Below are positions 1 to 5,595 of a stretch of 5,751 nucleotides of DNA, one piece after another. Position 1 is the first letter of the stretch; each line of letters opens with the position of its first letter. The notes under the pieces were generated by a model. That model was not told the origin of the DNA, made no database searches, and saw only the letters and a program-made list of their open reading frames with translations. Made by a program: the position numbers and the translations under genes. Source of the DNA: an uncultured Elusimicrobia bacterium (lineage in GTDB: Bacteria; Elusimicrobiota; Endomicrobiia; Endomicrobiales; Endomicrobiaceae); contig CAMVLN010000096.1 in the NCBI GenBank assembly GCA_947168325.1, positions 1-5,751 on the forward strand, read 5' to 3'.

Positions 1-102
1 CTTACTTATTAATGTCTCTAATTGTCTGTGTACATTCGTTATATCTCTTTCTCCATTAAATTTCTTTTCTAGTTCCTTTATAACTATATATATAATATAT
101 AT
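1..102 (-). pseudogene. Coding-like fragment running off the left edge
   Basis: On the minus strand a frame stays open from just after a TAA at 103-105 to the window edge, 34 codons, and carries on outside the window. Its last 22 or so residues (including KELEKKFNGERDI and VHRQLETLISK) look like an amphipathic, charged protein. The first residues are encoded by a TA-repeat tract and look like non-coding sequence. There is no ATG in the frame, so this is either the interior of a decayed gene or a gene whose start has been lost. I do not recognise the family. The composition is the same purine-rich minus strand seen up to about 680, so part of the apparent protein character may simply be base bias. 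Low confidence. Confidence 0.3.
85..102. repeat. Alternating TA tract
   Basis: Eighteen bases of almost pure TA alternation with one phase break at 94/95. It separates the left-edge fragment from the stop-ridden stretch to its right. It could be an AT-rich promoter zone or simple low-complexity sequence; nothing in it decides. Confidence 0.6.
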
Positions 103-381
103 TTATTTATAGTGGCTTTTGGCTATACATTACTTCCATTACTTCCTTTACTTCCTTTACACTCGTTACACTTGCCAAATATCCTTCTACATATCCTTTT
201 TACCTCTTATCTCCCCCTAGTTTATATTTGTTATTCCTTATTCAAATCTTATCCCTTCTATCTCTATGCTTACTTCTTGTCATGTCTTTGCTCTTATTAT
301 CTCTTCTATCTCTTCCTTTATGTTTTACTTGCTGTTAATACTTCACTTATTTCTTCTATGCTTATTGGCTACATATAATTA
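103..381. other. Stop-ridden purine-rich (minus strand) stretch, no intact gene
   Basis: No convincing complete gene on either strand. Minus-strand frames contain short protein-like runs that switch frame: SIEEISEVLTASK, then KEEIEEIIRAK, then EGYLASVTSVKEVKEVMEVM. Each is closed by stops, as in a gene with several frameshifts. Because the minus strand here is mostly A and G, random sequence would also give Lys/Glu/Ile/Arg-rich runs, so this is only suggestive. The long plus-strand open frames here encode only Leu/Phe/Ser/Tyr-rich low-complexity peptides and are the antisense of that bias. Confidence 0.45.
129..173. repeat. 9-bp tandem repeat, five units
   Basis: Units on the + strand are ATTACTTCC (129-137), ATTACTTCC (138-146), TTTACTTCC (147-155) and two degenerate copies, TTTACACTC (156-164) and GTTACACTT (165-173). 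The period is three codons. In one minus-strand frame it reads as Val-Thr-Ser then repeated Val-(Lys/Met)-Glu, so it may be an expanded coding microsatellite in a former gene. Confidence 0.7.
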
Positions 382-492
382 TAATAATATTCCGCTTCCT
401 TTTATCTTAAATATACTATTCCCTTTTACTTTTATCCCTATATTCTCTAATCCATACATTTTATTTTCTTCTTCTAATTTTCCATTTTTATT

Positions 493-678
493 TTACTGTG
501 CTTTAAACAATGCTTTCTGTAAACTTTCTGACATCCTTGAATAAAATTCTGGTGCTATTCCTTTTAACTCTTTCCATTTATATGTAGACCTATATATTTT
601 ATATATCGCATCTTCACTAAAATCTATTCCCATATCTACTAATTTTTCTGCCAACTTCACCATTATTAGAGTCAACAT
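493..678 (-). CDS. Small hypothetical protein, 61 aa, possibly a truncated gene
   Basis: A 61-residue ORF beginning MLTLIMVKLAEKLVDMGID and ending KALFKAQ. It has a balanced composition with Trp, Pro and Gly, and two helix-like parts (about residues 7-30 and 45-61). I do not recognise the family. The first half could be a small DNA-binding helical domain, but no motif proves it. An in-frame TAA lies just upstream, and AAGG about 10 bases before the ATG is a poor ribosome site; Met6 is an alternative start with none. After the stop (493-495) the same frame stays open for 37 more codons down to a TAA at 379-381, with plausible sequence (KLEEENKMYGLENIGIKVKG). The stop may therefore be a nonsense mutation in a longer gene. 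All its Ile codons are ATA, and its strand is far more purine-rich than the intact genes to the right, which suggests foreign origin. Confidence 0.4.
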   Translation of the reverse strand: MLTLIMVKLAEKLVDMGIDFSEDAIYKIYRSTYKWKELKGIAPEFYSRMSESLQKALFKAQ

Positions 679-724
679 AGATTATGTACCTTTTTTATAA
701 CATATAAAGAACAGATAAAAAGAG

Positions 725-923
725 ATGAAAAAAATGGAAAACAAAATAATAAATAGTATTGTTTAATTATGAAATAACAGATAAAGTCCAAAGGTTAAAA
801 GAGAAAAGAGTAAACTACAAAGAAATGGAAGAACTATTGGGAATCAAAGGAAGAACTTTGAGGAATTGAAAAAACTTACATAAAAGATGAGGAATAAGAT
901 GGTTAAATCTTCGAAGAATAGAA
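725..923 (+). pseudogene. Broken helix-turn-helix gene, transposase- or regulator-like N-terminus
   Basis: A start-like ATG at 725 opens 13 codons (MKKMENKIINSIV) ended by TAA at 764. One frame over, 753-866 is open for 38 codons and reads EITDKVQRLKEKRVNYKEME then ELLGIKGRTLRN. That is the classic pattern of a helix-turn-helix: a helix, a turn at Gly-Ile, then a recognition helix Gly-Arg-Thr-Leu-Arg-Asn. TGA (867) follows where such proteins commonly have Trp. The frame resumes KNLHKR, meets a second TGA (888), continues GIRWLNLRRIE, and ends at TAA (924). The layout resembles the N-terminal domain of helix-turn-helix DDE transposases, where a GGI-x-GL-type segment follows the domain, but the catalytic part is absent and a regulator is also possible. 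One frameshift plus two stops make it a pseudogene under the standard code. Confidence 0.5.
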
Positions 924-1266
924 TAACCGAAAAAAAGTGCTAACAGATAGTATGTTAAGAATAATAGAATAAATAAGGTAAGAAAAACCATATTATGACA
1001 AAAGAAAATTACAAGAAATATTATTATCAAAAGGATATGATTTAAATTAAGCACAATCTGATATTTTTCTTTAAGAAAATTTGTAAAATATTCACAAAAA
1101 AAACATAATTACTTTAGAATTCATAGACATCTTTCTTTCAATAACAGATTATTTTCACCTATGAAATTTTTATCTTTTAAAAACAGAAAAATGTCCTCAA
1201 TCCTAACATAGCCAAAATAAAAGAAAAAGATTTACAGCTGACACTTCATTACAATTACTGTTTTAC
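924..1266. other. Non-coding or decayed stretch downstream of ugpC
   Basis: No supported gene. Plus-strand purine bias fades after about 1050. A perfect inverted repeat (TTTTCTT, one base, AAGAAAA) sits at 1065-1079; its loop is too small for a normal terminator. On the minus strand 1229-1247 reads GAAGTGTCAGCTGTAAATC, with CAGCTG at its centre and a T-rich run beyond. It resembles the ends of some insertion sequences, but no matching inverted copy is present in the window. A short plus-strand frame around 1190-1255 (KNVLNPNIAKIKEKDLQLTL) looks protein-like but has no start and runs into ugpC antisense. I see no clear rho-independent terminator for ugpC here. Confidence 0.4.
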
Positions 1267-2370
1267 TTATATAATCGTTTTCCCTGACTCTAACTCAAAT
1301 AAGTGAATTTTTTTCAAGTCAAAAACAAGTTCAATTGATTGGTTAGGAGTAGTCTTGTTATTAGAATCAACTTTTGCAACCATGATATTTTTACCTGTAT
1401 TAAAATGTAAATAAATTTCACTACCCAACGGTTCTACAATATCTACAGTTGCATTGAAACTAGCTGTAACCTGATGAGAAATATTTAAAAATAGTTTATC
1501 ATAAATATCTTCAGGTCTTACTCCCATAACAATTTTCTGTCCAACAAAATTGACAAGCTTATCCTTCATAAAATCAGGGACATGAATATCAAAAGACCCT
1601 TCTTTTAACACTAAATTATCATTTTCTTTAACGATATCAACATTAAAGAAATTCATTGGCGGAGTTCCTATAAATCCTGCAACAAATTTATTTAATGGTT
1701 TATCGTATAGTTCTAACGGCCCTGCTATTTGCTGAACAATACCATCTTTCATAACACAAATCTTATCACCCATAGTCATAGCTTCTATTTGGTCATGTGT
1801 AACATATATCATTGTACTTTGTAATCTTTCATGTAACTTCTTCAGTTCTGCCCTCATTTGAACTCTAAGTTTTGCATCAAGATTAGAAAGAGGCTCATCA
1901 AACAAAAAAACTTTTGGCTTTCTAACAATTGCCCTACCAACAGCCACTCTCTGTCTTTGACCACCAGAAAGTTGTTTTGGTTTTCTATCTAATAAATGGG
2001 ATATACCTAATATATCAGATGCTTCATTTACTCTTTTTTCTATTTCTTTTTTACTATATCCCCTTAATTTAAGGGCAAAAGCCATATTTTGATAAACTGT
2101 CATGTGAGGATATAGTGCATAACTTTGAAAAACCATTGCTATATCTCTATCTTTTGGAGGAACATCATTAACTCTTATGCCATCAATATAAATATCCCCT
2201 GCAGTAATATCTTCAAGCCCAGCAACCATTCTCAATGTTGTAGTTTTGCCACAACCAGAAGGACCTACAAGAATACAAAACTCTTTATCTTTAATTTGCA
2301 AATTAAAATCTTTAACAATTTTGATGTCACCATAACTTTTATAAACATTCTTTAAAACAATCTCAGCCAT
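1267..2370 (-). CDS. ugpC: UgpC/MalK/MsmX-type sugar ABC importer ATP-binding protein
   Basis: A 367-aa cytoplasmic ATPase of the carbohydrate-importer (CUT1) class, which drives uptake of sugars or glycerol phosphate by a two-permease plus binding-protein importer. All nucleotide-binding motifs are present: aromatic A-loop Tyr13, Walker A GPSGCGKTT (36-44), Q-loop Gln82 in VFQSYALYPHMTV, signature LSGGQ (134-138), Walker B VFLFDE (154-159, catalytic Glu159), D-loop SNLD (162-165) and switch His192. The C-terminal regulatory TOBE/OB part starts near 235 and carries GVRPEDI (283-289), the hallmark of the family; the length is normal. The start is firm: GGAGG lies 4 bases before the ATG, and an in-frame TAG touches it. 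No permease or binding protein is nearby, so it may serve remote importers, as MsmK/MsmX do. The exact substrate, and the choice between ugpC, malK and msmX, cannot be settled from sequence. Confidence 0.95.
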   Translation of the reverse strand: MAEIVLKNVYKSYGDIKIVKDFNLQIKDKEFCILVGPSGCGKTTTLRMVAGLEDITAGDIYIDGIRVNDVPPKDRDIAMVFQSYALYPHMTVYQNMAFALKLRGYSKKEIEKRVNEASDILGISHLLDRKPKQLSGGQRQRVAVGRAIVRKPKVFLFDEPLSNLDAKLRVQMRAELKKLHERLQSTMIYVTHDQIEAMTMGDKICVMKDGIVQQIAGPLELYDKPLNKFVAGFIGTPPMNFFNVDIVKENDNLVLKEGSFDIHVPDFMKDKLVNFVGQKIVMGVRPEDIYDKLFLNISHQVTASFNATVDIVEPLGSEIYLHFNTGKNIMVAKVDSNNKTTPNQSIELVFDLKKIHLFELESGKTII

Positions 2371-2434
2371 CTAGCCTCCAAAATGAAGTTACAAATATAA
2401 AAAATATAAAGTTGTACTCTAATTATCAGTTGCA

Positions 2435-2463
2435 ATTATATATTTTTACTAAAATTCAGTCAA
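2435..2463 (-). promoter_or_regulatory. Sigma70-type promoter of ugpC
   Basis: On the minus strand a -35 box TTGACT (2458-2463, five of six to consensus) and a perfect -10 box TATAAT (2435-2440) are separated by exactly 17 bases. The predicted start is near 2428, giving a leader of about 58 bases before the ATG, with the strong GGAGG site at 2375-2379. This is the best promoter in the window and shows that ugpC can be transcribed independently of the receptor gene upstream. Confidence 0.75.
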
Positions 2464-2570
2464 ATTTTTGTAATTGTTTAAAACATAATATACTATTGAA
2501 AACAACGATAAATTAAATTAGAAAAAAACTTTTTAAACAAGAGAATAAGAGAATCGTTCAGTTTAATAAT

Positions 2571-2621
2571 AAAAAACTACTTTGTTATTAAACATACATA
2601 AAATATATAAAACTACAAAGT
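2571..2621 (-). terminator. Possible weak terminator after the receptor gene
   Basis: About 50 bases after the receptor stop, the minus strand has ACTTTGT (2615-2621) and its complement ACAAAGT (2579-2585) around a 29-base AT-rich loop, followed by AG and six T (2571-2576). The seven-base stem is short and the loop long, so it is a weak candidate. Nearer the stop, 2637-2650 is a 14-bp perfect palindrome of six A and six T with flanking T/A, which could also slow polymerase. No GC-rich hairpin exists in this gap. Confidence 0.3.
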
Positions 2622-2670
2622 TCTACTTCAATTGTGTAAAAAATTTTTTATCTGATATGTAATGAAAGTA

Positions 2671-4482
2671 CTAAAATTTTATTTGTGTACCAAAATATAC
2701 CGCTATTGCAGGCATTTTAGTAATAGGATAATTGTCTACATCTCTATCTAGAAACATTTCATATTCCTGATTTGTTAAATTTTCACCATTAACAAATAAT
2801 TTTACACTATCGTTTACTTTAAAAATTAATTTTGCACTTAAAACAGCAAAATCATTTAATCTTCCTTGTTTATTATCTTGACTATAATAATTACCAATAT
2901 ACATACTGTTCAATGCTAAATTCCATCTTGAAGTTTTAAAATTTATATTTAAATCTAATTTATCTTGAGGTCTACCTTGTGTATGTTTACATGCATCAAA
3001 ATAAGTATATCCTGCTTGTAAATCCATAAATTTGCTAAATATATAACTCAAATAAAGTTCTGCACCTTTAAATTCATAATCTCCTACATTTTGTAAAAGC
3101 ATTTGCGATGGGGCTATTTTGTTTGGAGCTTTTTGAATTAAATTATCTCCTTTCATAACAAACAATGTAGTATTAAAAATAAAATCATCTTTTTTAAAAT
3201 CTATACCGATCTCATAACTATCAACAGTTTCATTTTTTAAATTTTCATTTCTTGGAGGAACTAAATAAAGCTCATTTAAGTAAGGACTCCTAAAACCTCT
3301 ACTATATAAACCTTTAATTCGTACATTTTCTATAAACTGATATTCTAATCCTGCTCTAGGTACAAATTGTTCACCTGAAACTTCATTATTGTTATATCTT
3401 ACACCAGCCAAAGCTACAAAATTGTTTGTAAAATTATGTTTATCTAAAACATAAAAAGCATATTCGTACAATTTCCATGTACCAATATTCATTTTACCAT
3501 ATGAAGATTGAGATAACAGTTTGCCTTCTTGTTGCTTATAATCTACCCCAATTTTTAATAAATCATCATCTCTTATTTCCCAATCATAGTTTGCCATCAC
3601 ACCAATTAAACTATCTTTTGAATGCCACGAATTTGAAAATTGATGATCACCATCATTTTGATATGCCCTAACGGATAATGTTTGCCTTGAATAAAGTTTA
3701 TCTAAATTTATCTGGTAAGAGTTTCTATGATAATCTTCCCAATAATTATTTAAATAAACTTTACCACCATCTTTGGTTCTTGTTTCATGTTCATGTTTTA
3801 AACCCTGAAACTGTTTTGCTTCAAAAACTAATGAAGACCCATCTCTAAAAATATATCCTATTTTTTCATACAAATCTGTTGCATTATATTGTGAATTTGG
3901 TAAATGCCCATCACTTGTTATTTTATTCACTGATACTTCGTATATTATATTTTTTTGTAAGCCACCCAAATATATTTTTCCATTTTGAGTATTAAATGAA
4001 CCAAAAGAAATATCTAAAATTCCTTCAAATGGTTTTATAGGTGTTTGTGTAATTATATTTATTACCCCACCTAAAGCACCACTACCATATAAAACACTAT
4101 CTGGTCCTTTTGTTATTTCAATTTTAGCTATATTACCTGCTGCAAGCATAGAATGAGAAACTCCACAACCAAACAAAGACATAAATTCTGGTTTACCATC
4201 AATTAAAACTATTATCCTTCTACAATTATCTCCAAAACCTCTGATGACTGGGTCTGTTCTTCCAGTATTTCCTGTTTTTTGAACAATTATACCTGGAAGA
4301 TTTTTTACAACTTCCAAAGCTTGAACAGGATTTATTTTTTCTATATCTTGTTTTATTATTTCTTGAGTTGTCGTGATAGTATCTTGTTGCTTATATAGTT
4401 TTTCTAAACTCAAAGTTATATCTTCTGCAAAAGCAAAAGATACACATAACAATAATACACTTAATGCAATAACTTTGTTCAT
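2671..4482 (-). CDS. TonB-dependent outer-membrane receptor
   Basis: A 603-aa outer-membrane receptor, close to BtuB in size, which imports a scarce ligand (iron chelate, haem, cobalamin or another metal complex) using TonB energy. A signal peptide with hydrophobic core ALSVLLLCV ends at AFA (17-19), giving a predicted cut before Glu20. The plug follows at about 45-150, with NLPGIIV, VIRGFG, IIVLIDGKP and the signature IEITKGPDSVLYGSGALGG (121-139). The rest is a beta barrel with the late NLTNQEYE segment and a C-terminal Phe, the usual outer-membrane assembly signal. A TonB box may be near DTITTT (34-39). The plug has Cys87 and Cys106, the latter in FGCGVSHS, and a barrel loop has KHEHE (229-233); a third mature Cys is at 498. 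These could form a disulphide or bind metal. The start is supported by AAGGA six bases before the ATG, an in-frame TAA upstream, and the signal peptide. The substrate is unknown. Confidence 0.93.
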   Translation of the reverse strand: MNKVIALSVLLLCVSFAFAEDITLSLEKLYKQQDTITTTQEIIKQDIEKINPVQALEVVKNLPGIIVQKTGNTGRTDPVIRGFGDNCRRIIVLIDGKPEFMSLFGCGVSHSMLAAGNIAKIEITKGPDSVLYGSGALGGVINIITQTPIKPFEGILDISFGSFNTQNGKIYLGGLQKNIIYEVSVNKITSDGHLPNSQYNATDLYEKIGYIFRDGSSLVFEAKQFQGLKHEHETRTKDGGKVYLNNYWEDYHRNSYQINLDKLYSRQTLSVRAYQNDGDHQFSNSWHSKDSLIGVMANYDWEIRDDDLLKIGVDYKQQEGKLLSQSSYGKMNIGTWKLYEYAFYVLDKHNFTNNFVALAGVRYNNNEVSGEQFVPRAGLEYQFIENVRIKGLYSRGFRSPYLNELYLVPPRNENLKNETVDSYEIGIDFKKDDFIFNTTLFVMKGDNLIQKAPNKIAPSQMLLQNVGDYEFKGAELYLSYIFSKFMDLQAGYTYFDACKHTQGRPQDKLDLNINFKTSRWNLALNSMYIGNYYSQDNKQGRLNDFAVLSAKLIFKVNDSVKLFVNGENLTNQEYEMFLDRDVDNYPITKMPAIAVYFGTQIKF

Positions 4483-4503
4483 AAATATTCCTTACAATTA
4501 AAT

Positions 4504-4531
4504 AATATACCCATAACTTTGAATTGTACAA
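4504..4531 (-). promoter_or_regulatory. Candidate promoter of the receptor gene
   Basis: On the minus strand TTGTAC (4526-4531) and TATATT (4504-4509) are 16 bases apart, a fair sigma70 pair. Transcription would begin near 4497, leaving a very short leader before the AAGGA site at 4489-4493. The alternative is a -10 at the TATGCT of 4545-4550 further upstream, which lacks a clear -35. In this AT-rich gap such matches are easy to find by chance. Confidence 0.3.
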
Positions 4532-4534
4532 AAA

Positions 4535-4553
4535 GCTATGATTTAGCATAATC
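4535..4553 (-). promoter_or_regulatory. Candidate Fur-like operator before the receptor gene
   Basis: The minus-strand 19-mer GATTATGCTAAATCATAGC matches the classical E. coli Fur box consensus at 12 of 19 positions by my alignment. It contains an imperfect inverted repeat, TATG...CATA (4537-4550). It lies just upstream of the candidate -35 of a TonB-dependent receptor gene, a class often repressed by Fur. The AT-rich background makes chance matches likely and the second half-site is displaced by one base, so this is a hypothesis. Confidence 0.25.
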
Positions 4554-4579
4554 TATAATAACATATTTTATTTAATATT

Positions 4580-5431
4580 TTACATATTTTTTTGCAATAA
4601 AATTTTGTTTATTAAATTATTATAAGTTTTGCCAGCAAAATATGAACTTCTAACATATTTTCCACTAACACAAATTTTTATTCCTATTTCTTGAGCTTTT
4701 TTTTGAAAATATTCAAATTCCTCTGTAGAATATTCTTTTATAATATCTATATTATTTTTTAGTGGTTTAATATATTGTCCTATTGTTAAAATATCACAAT
4801 TTATTTTTTTTATATCATTAAATAATTTTAATAATTCTTCTTTGCTTTCACCAAGTCCAAGCATAATTCCCGTTTTTGTGATAAAACCTTTTTGTTTAGC
4901 ATACTCTAAAATTTTTAAAGATCTATCATAATCTGCCTCTTTTCTAAATTTGTATAAAGAAGGAACGGTTTCTATATTATGTGAGAAAACTTCAAACTTT
5001 GTTGATAAAACTATATCTAAATTTTTAGTTATCCCTTTAAAATCCGGAACCAAAAGTTCTATTTTTAAACTTGGATTTTCTTTTTGTAAAGTATTGACTA
5101 CGGTTCTAAAGTGAGTTGCTCCGCAATCGTCTAAATCATCCCTTGTGACAGATGTTATAACTACATAACTTAATTTTAAAATTTTTATCATATTAGAAAG
5201 CTTTTGAGGTTCTTGTAAATCAATTGGCAAAGGTATACCATGTTGTGTAGCACAAAAAGCACAATTTCTAGAACAAATATTTCCTAGTATCATAAATGTT
5301 GCAGTTTTATTTTTGAAACATTCTTCAATATTTGGACACTTTGCACTTTGGCAAACGGTATAAATTCTTTTATGTTTAAATTGTTTTTTTAGTTCATCAA
5401 GTTCTACTAAACTTATTCTTTTCTTTTCCAT
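4580..5431 (-). CDS. lipA: Lipoyl synthase (radical SAM)
   Basis: A cytoplasmic radical-SAM enzyme that inserts two sulphurs into octanoyl groups on lipoyl domains (pyruvate or oxoglutarate dehydrogenase, glycine cleavage H protein). At 283 aa it is at the short end for the family. Both cluster motifs are complete: the auxiliary cluster Cys27-x4-Cys32-x5-Cys38 and the SAM cluster Cys53-x3-Cys57-x2-Cys60. Other hallmarks are VITSVTRDDLDDCGA, LLVPDF, HNIETV, KTGIMLGLGE, TIGQYIKP and the C-terminal RSSY (261-264), whose serine is a known ligand of the auxiliary cluster. The usual RSSYHA reads RSSYFA here. The ATG must be the start in this frame because TAA directly precedes it; the ribosome site AAGAAG is weak. 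lipB or lplA, the usual octanoyl or lipoate partners, are not in the window. The receptor gene lies 97 bp downstream on the same strand with no terminator visible between them. Confidence 0.96.
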   Translation of the reverse strand: MEKKRISLVELDELKKQFKHKRIYTVCQSAKCPNIEECFKNKTATFMILGNICSRNCAFCATQHGIPLPIDLQEPQKLSNMIKILKLSYVVITSVTRDDLDDCGATHFRTVVNTLQKENPSLKIELLVPDFKGITKNLDIVLSTKFEVFSHNIETVPSLYKFRKEADYDRSLKILEYAKQKGFITKTGIMLGLGESKEELLKLFNDIKKINCDILTIGQYIKPLKNNIDIIKEYSTEEFEYFQKKAQEIGIKICVSGKYVRSSYFAGKTYNNLINKILLQKNM

Positions 5432-5489
5432 TTATTTCTTCTTAAAACTTACTTTATAATTTAATTTATAGATTTTTAATCTTGTTTAA

Positions 5490-5499
5490 ATTTAGCATA
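5490..5499 (-). promoter_or_regulatory. Candidate -10 or operator motif before lipA
   Basis: Minus-strand TATGCTAAAT lies 59-68 bases upstream of the lipA ATG. The identical 10-mer lies 59-68 bases upstream of the receptor ATG (4541-4550). TATGCT fits the T-A-x-x-x-T form of a -10 box, or TG-C-TAAAT an extended -10, but neither copy has a convincing -35. Nine of the ten bases also occur inside lipA (4896-4904), so chance is possible. A small inverted repeat, AGATT-TTT-AATCT, follows in the lipA leader at 5470-5482. Confidence 0.3.
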
Positions 5500-5528
5500 T
5501 AAAATTATTAAAATACATTACTTTGTTA

Positions 5529-5540
5529 TTTGCTCGCAAA
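5529..5540. repeat. Short inverted repeat upstream of lipA
   Basis: TTTGC-TC-GCAAA, a 5-bp dyad around two bases, in the gap between the right-edge gene and lipA, about 98 bases before the lipA start. It is a slightly GC-richer island in an AT-rich gap and could be an operator. No known regulator is recognised. Confidence 0.25.
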
Positions 5541-5595
5541 AAGCTGTATTAACTTTTCATATTTGATTTTCAAAATATATAACTCATAAATTTTA

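Noticed and set aside
112..544. Two plus-strand open frames (112-378 and 266-544) encoding Leu/Phe/Tyr/Ser-rich peptides that look like membrane proteins
   Set aside because: They overlap each other in different frames and arise from the CT-rich strand. They have no ribosome site and no sequence complexity, and the protein-like signal lies on the opposite strand.
660..720. Skew flip at about 690 as a replication origin or terminus
   Set aside because: The flip is local, fades after about 1050, and is explained by divergent coding remnants; no DnaA-box cluster or dif-like site was seen.
725..923. TGA recoded as Trp or Gly for the whole genome
   Set aside because: The receptor's five Trp codons are all TGG, which would be unlikely in so AT-rich a genome with TGA reassigned, and the broken gene also has a frameshift and a TAA.
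815..1054. Minus-strand 79-codon hydrophobic open frame
   Set aside because: Antisense of the purine-rich strand that carries the helix-turn-helix fragment; Leu/Phe/Ile-rich because of base bias.
2125..2355. Plus-strand 76-codon open frame inside ugpC
   Set aside because: Lies wholly antisense to the Walker A to Q-loop region of a well-supported gene.
3477..3671. Plus-strand 64-codon open frame inside the receptor gene
   Set aside because: Lies wholly antisense to a well-supported gene, with no sign of independent coding.
4438..4450. Lipoprotein signal (LLLC, Cys13) in the receptor
   Set aside because: The residues before the Cys do not fit a lipobox and the peptide continues to a normal AFA signal peptidase I site at residues 17-19.
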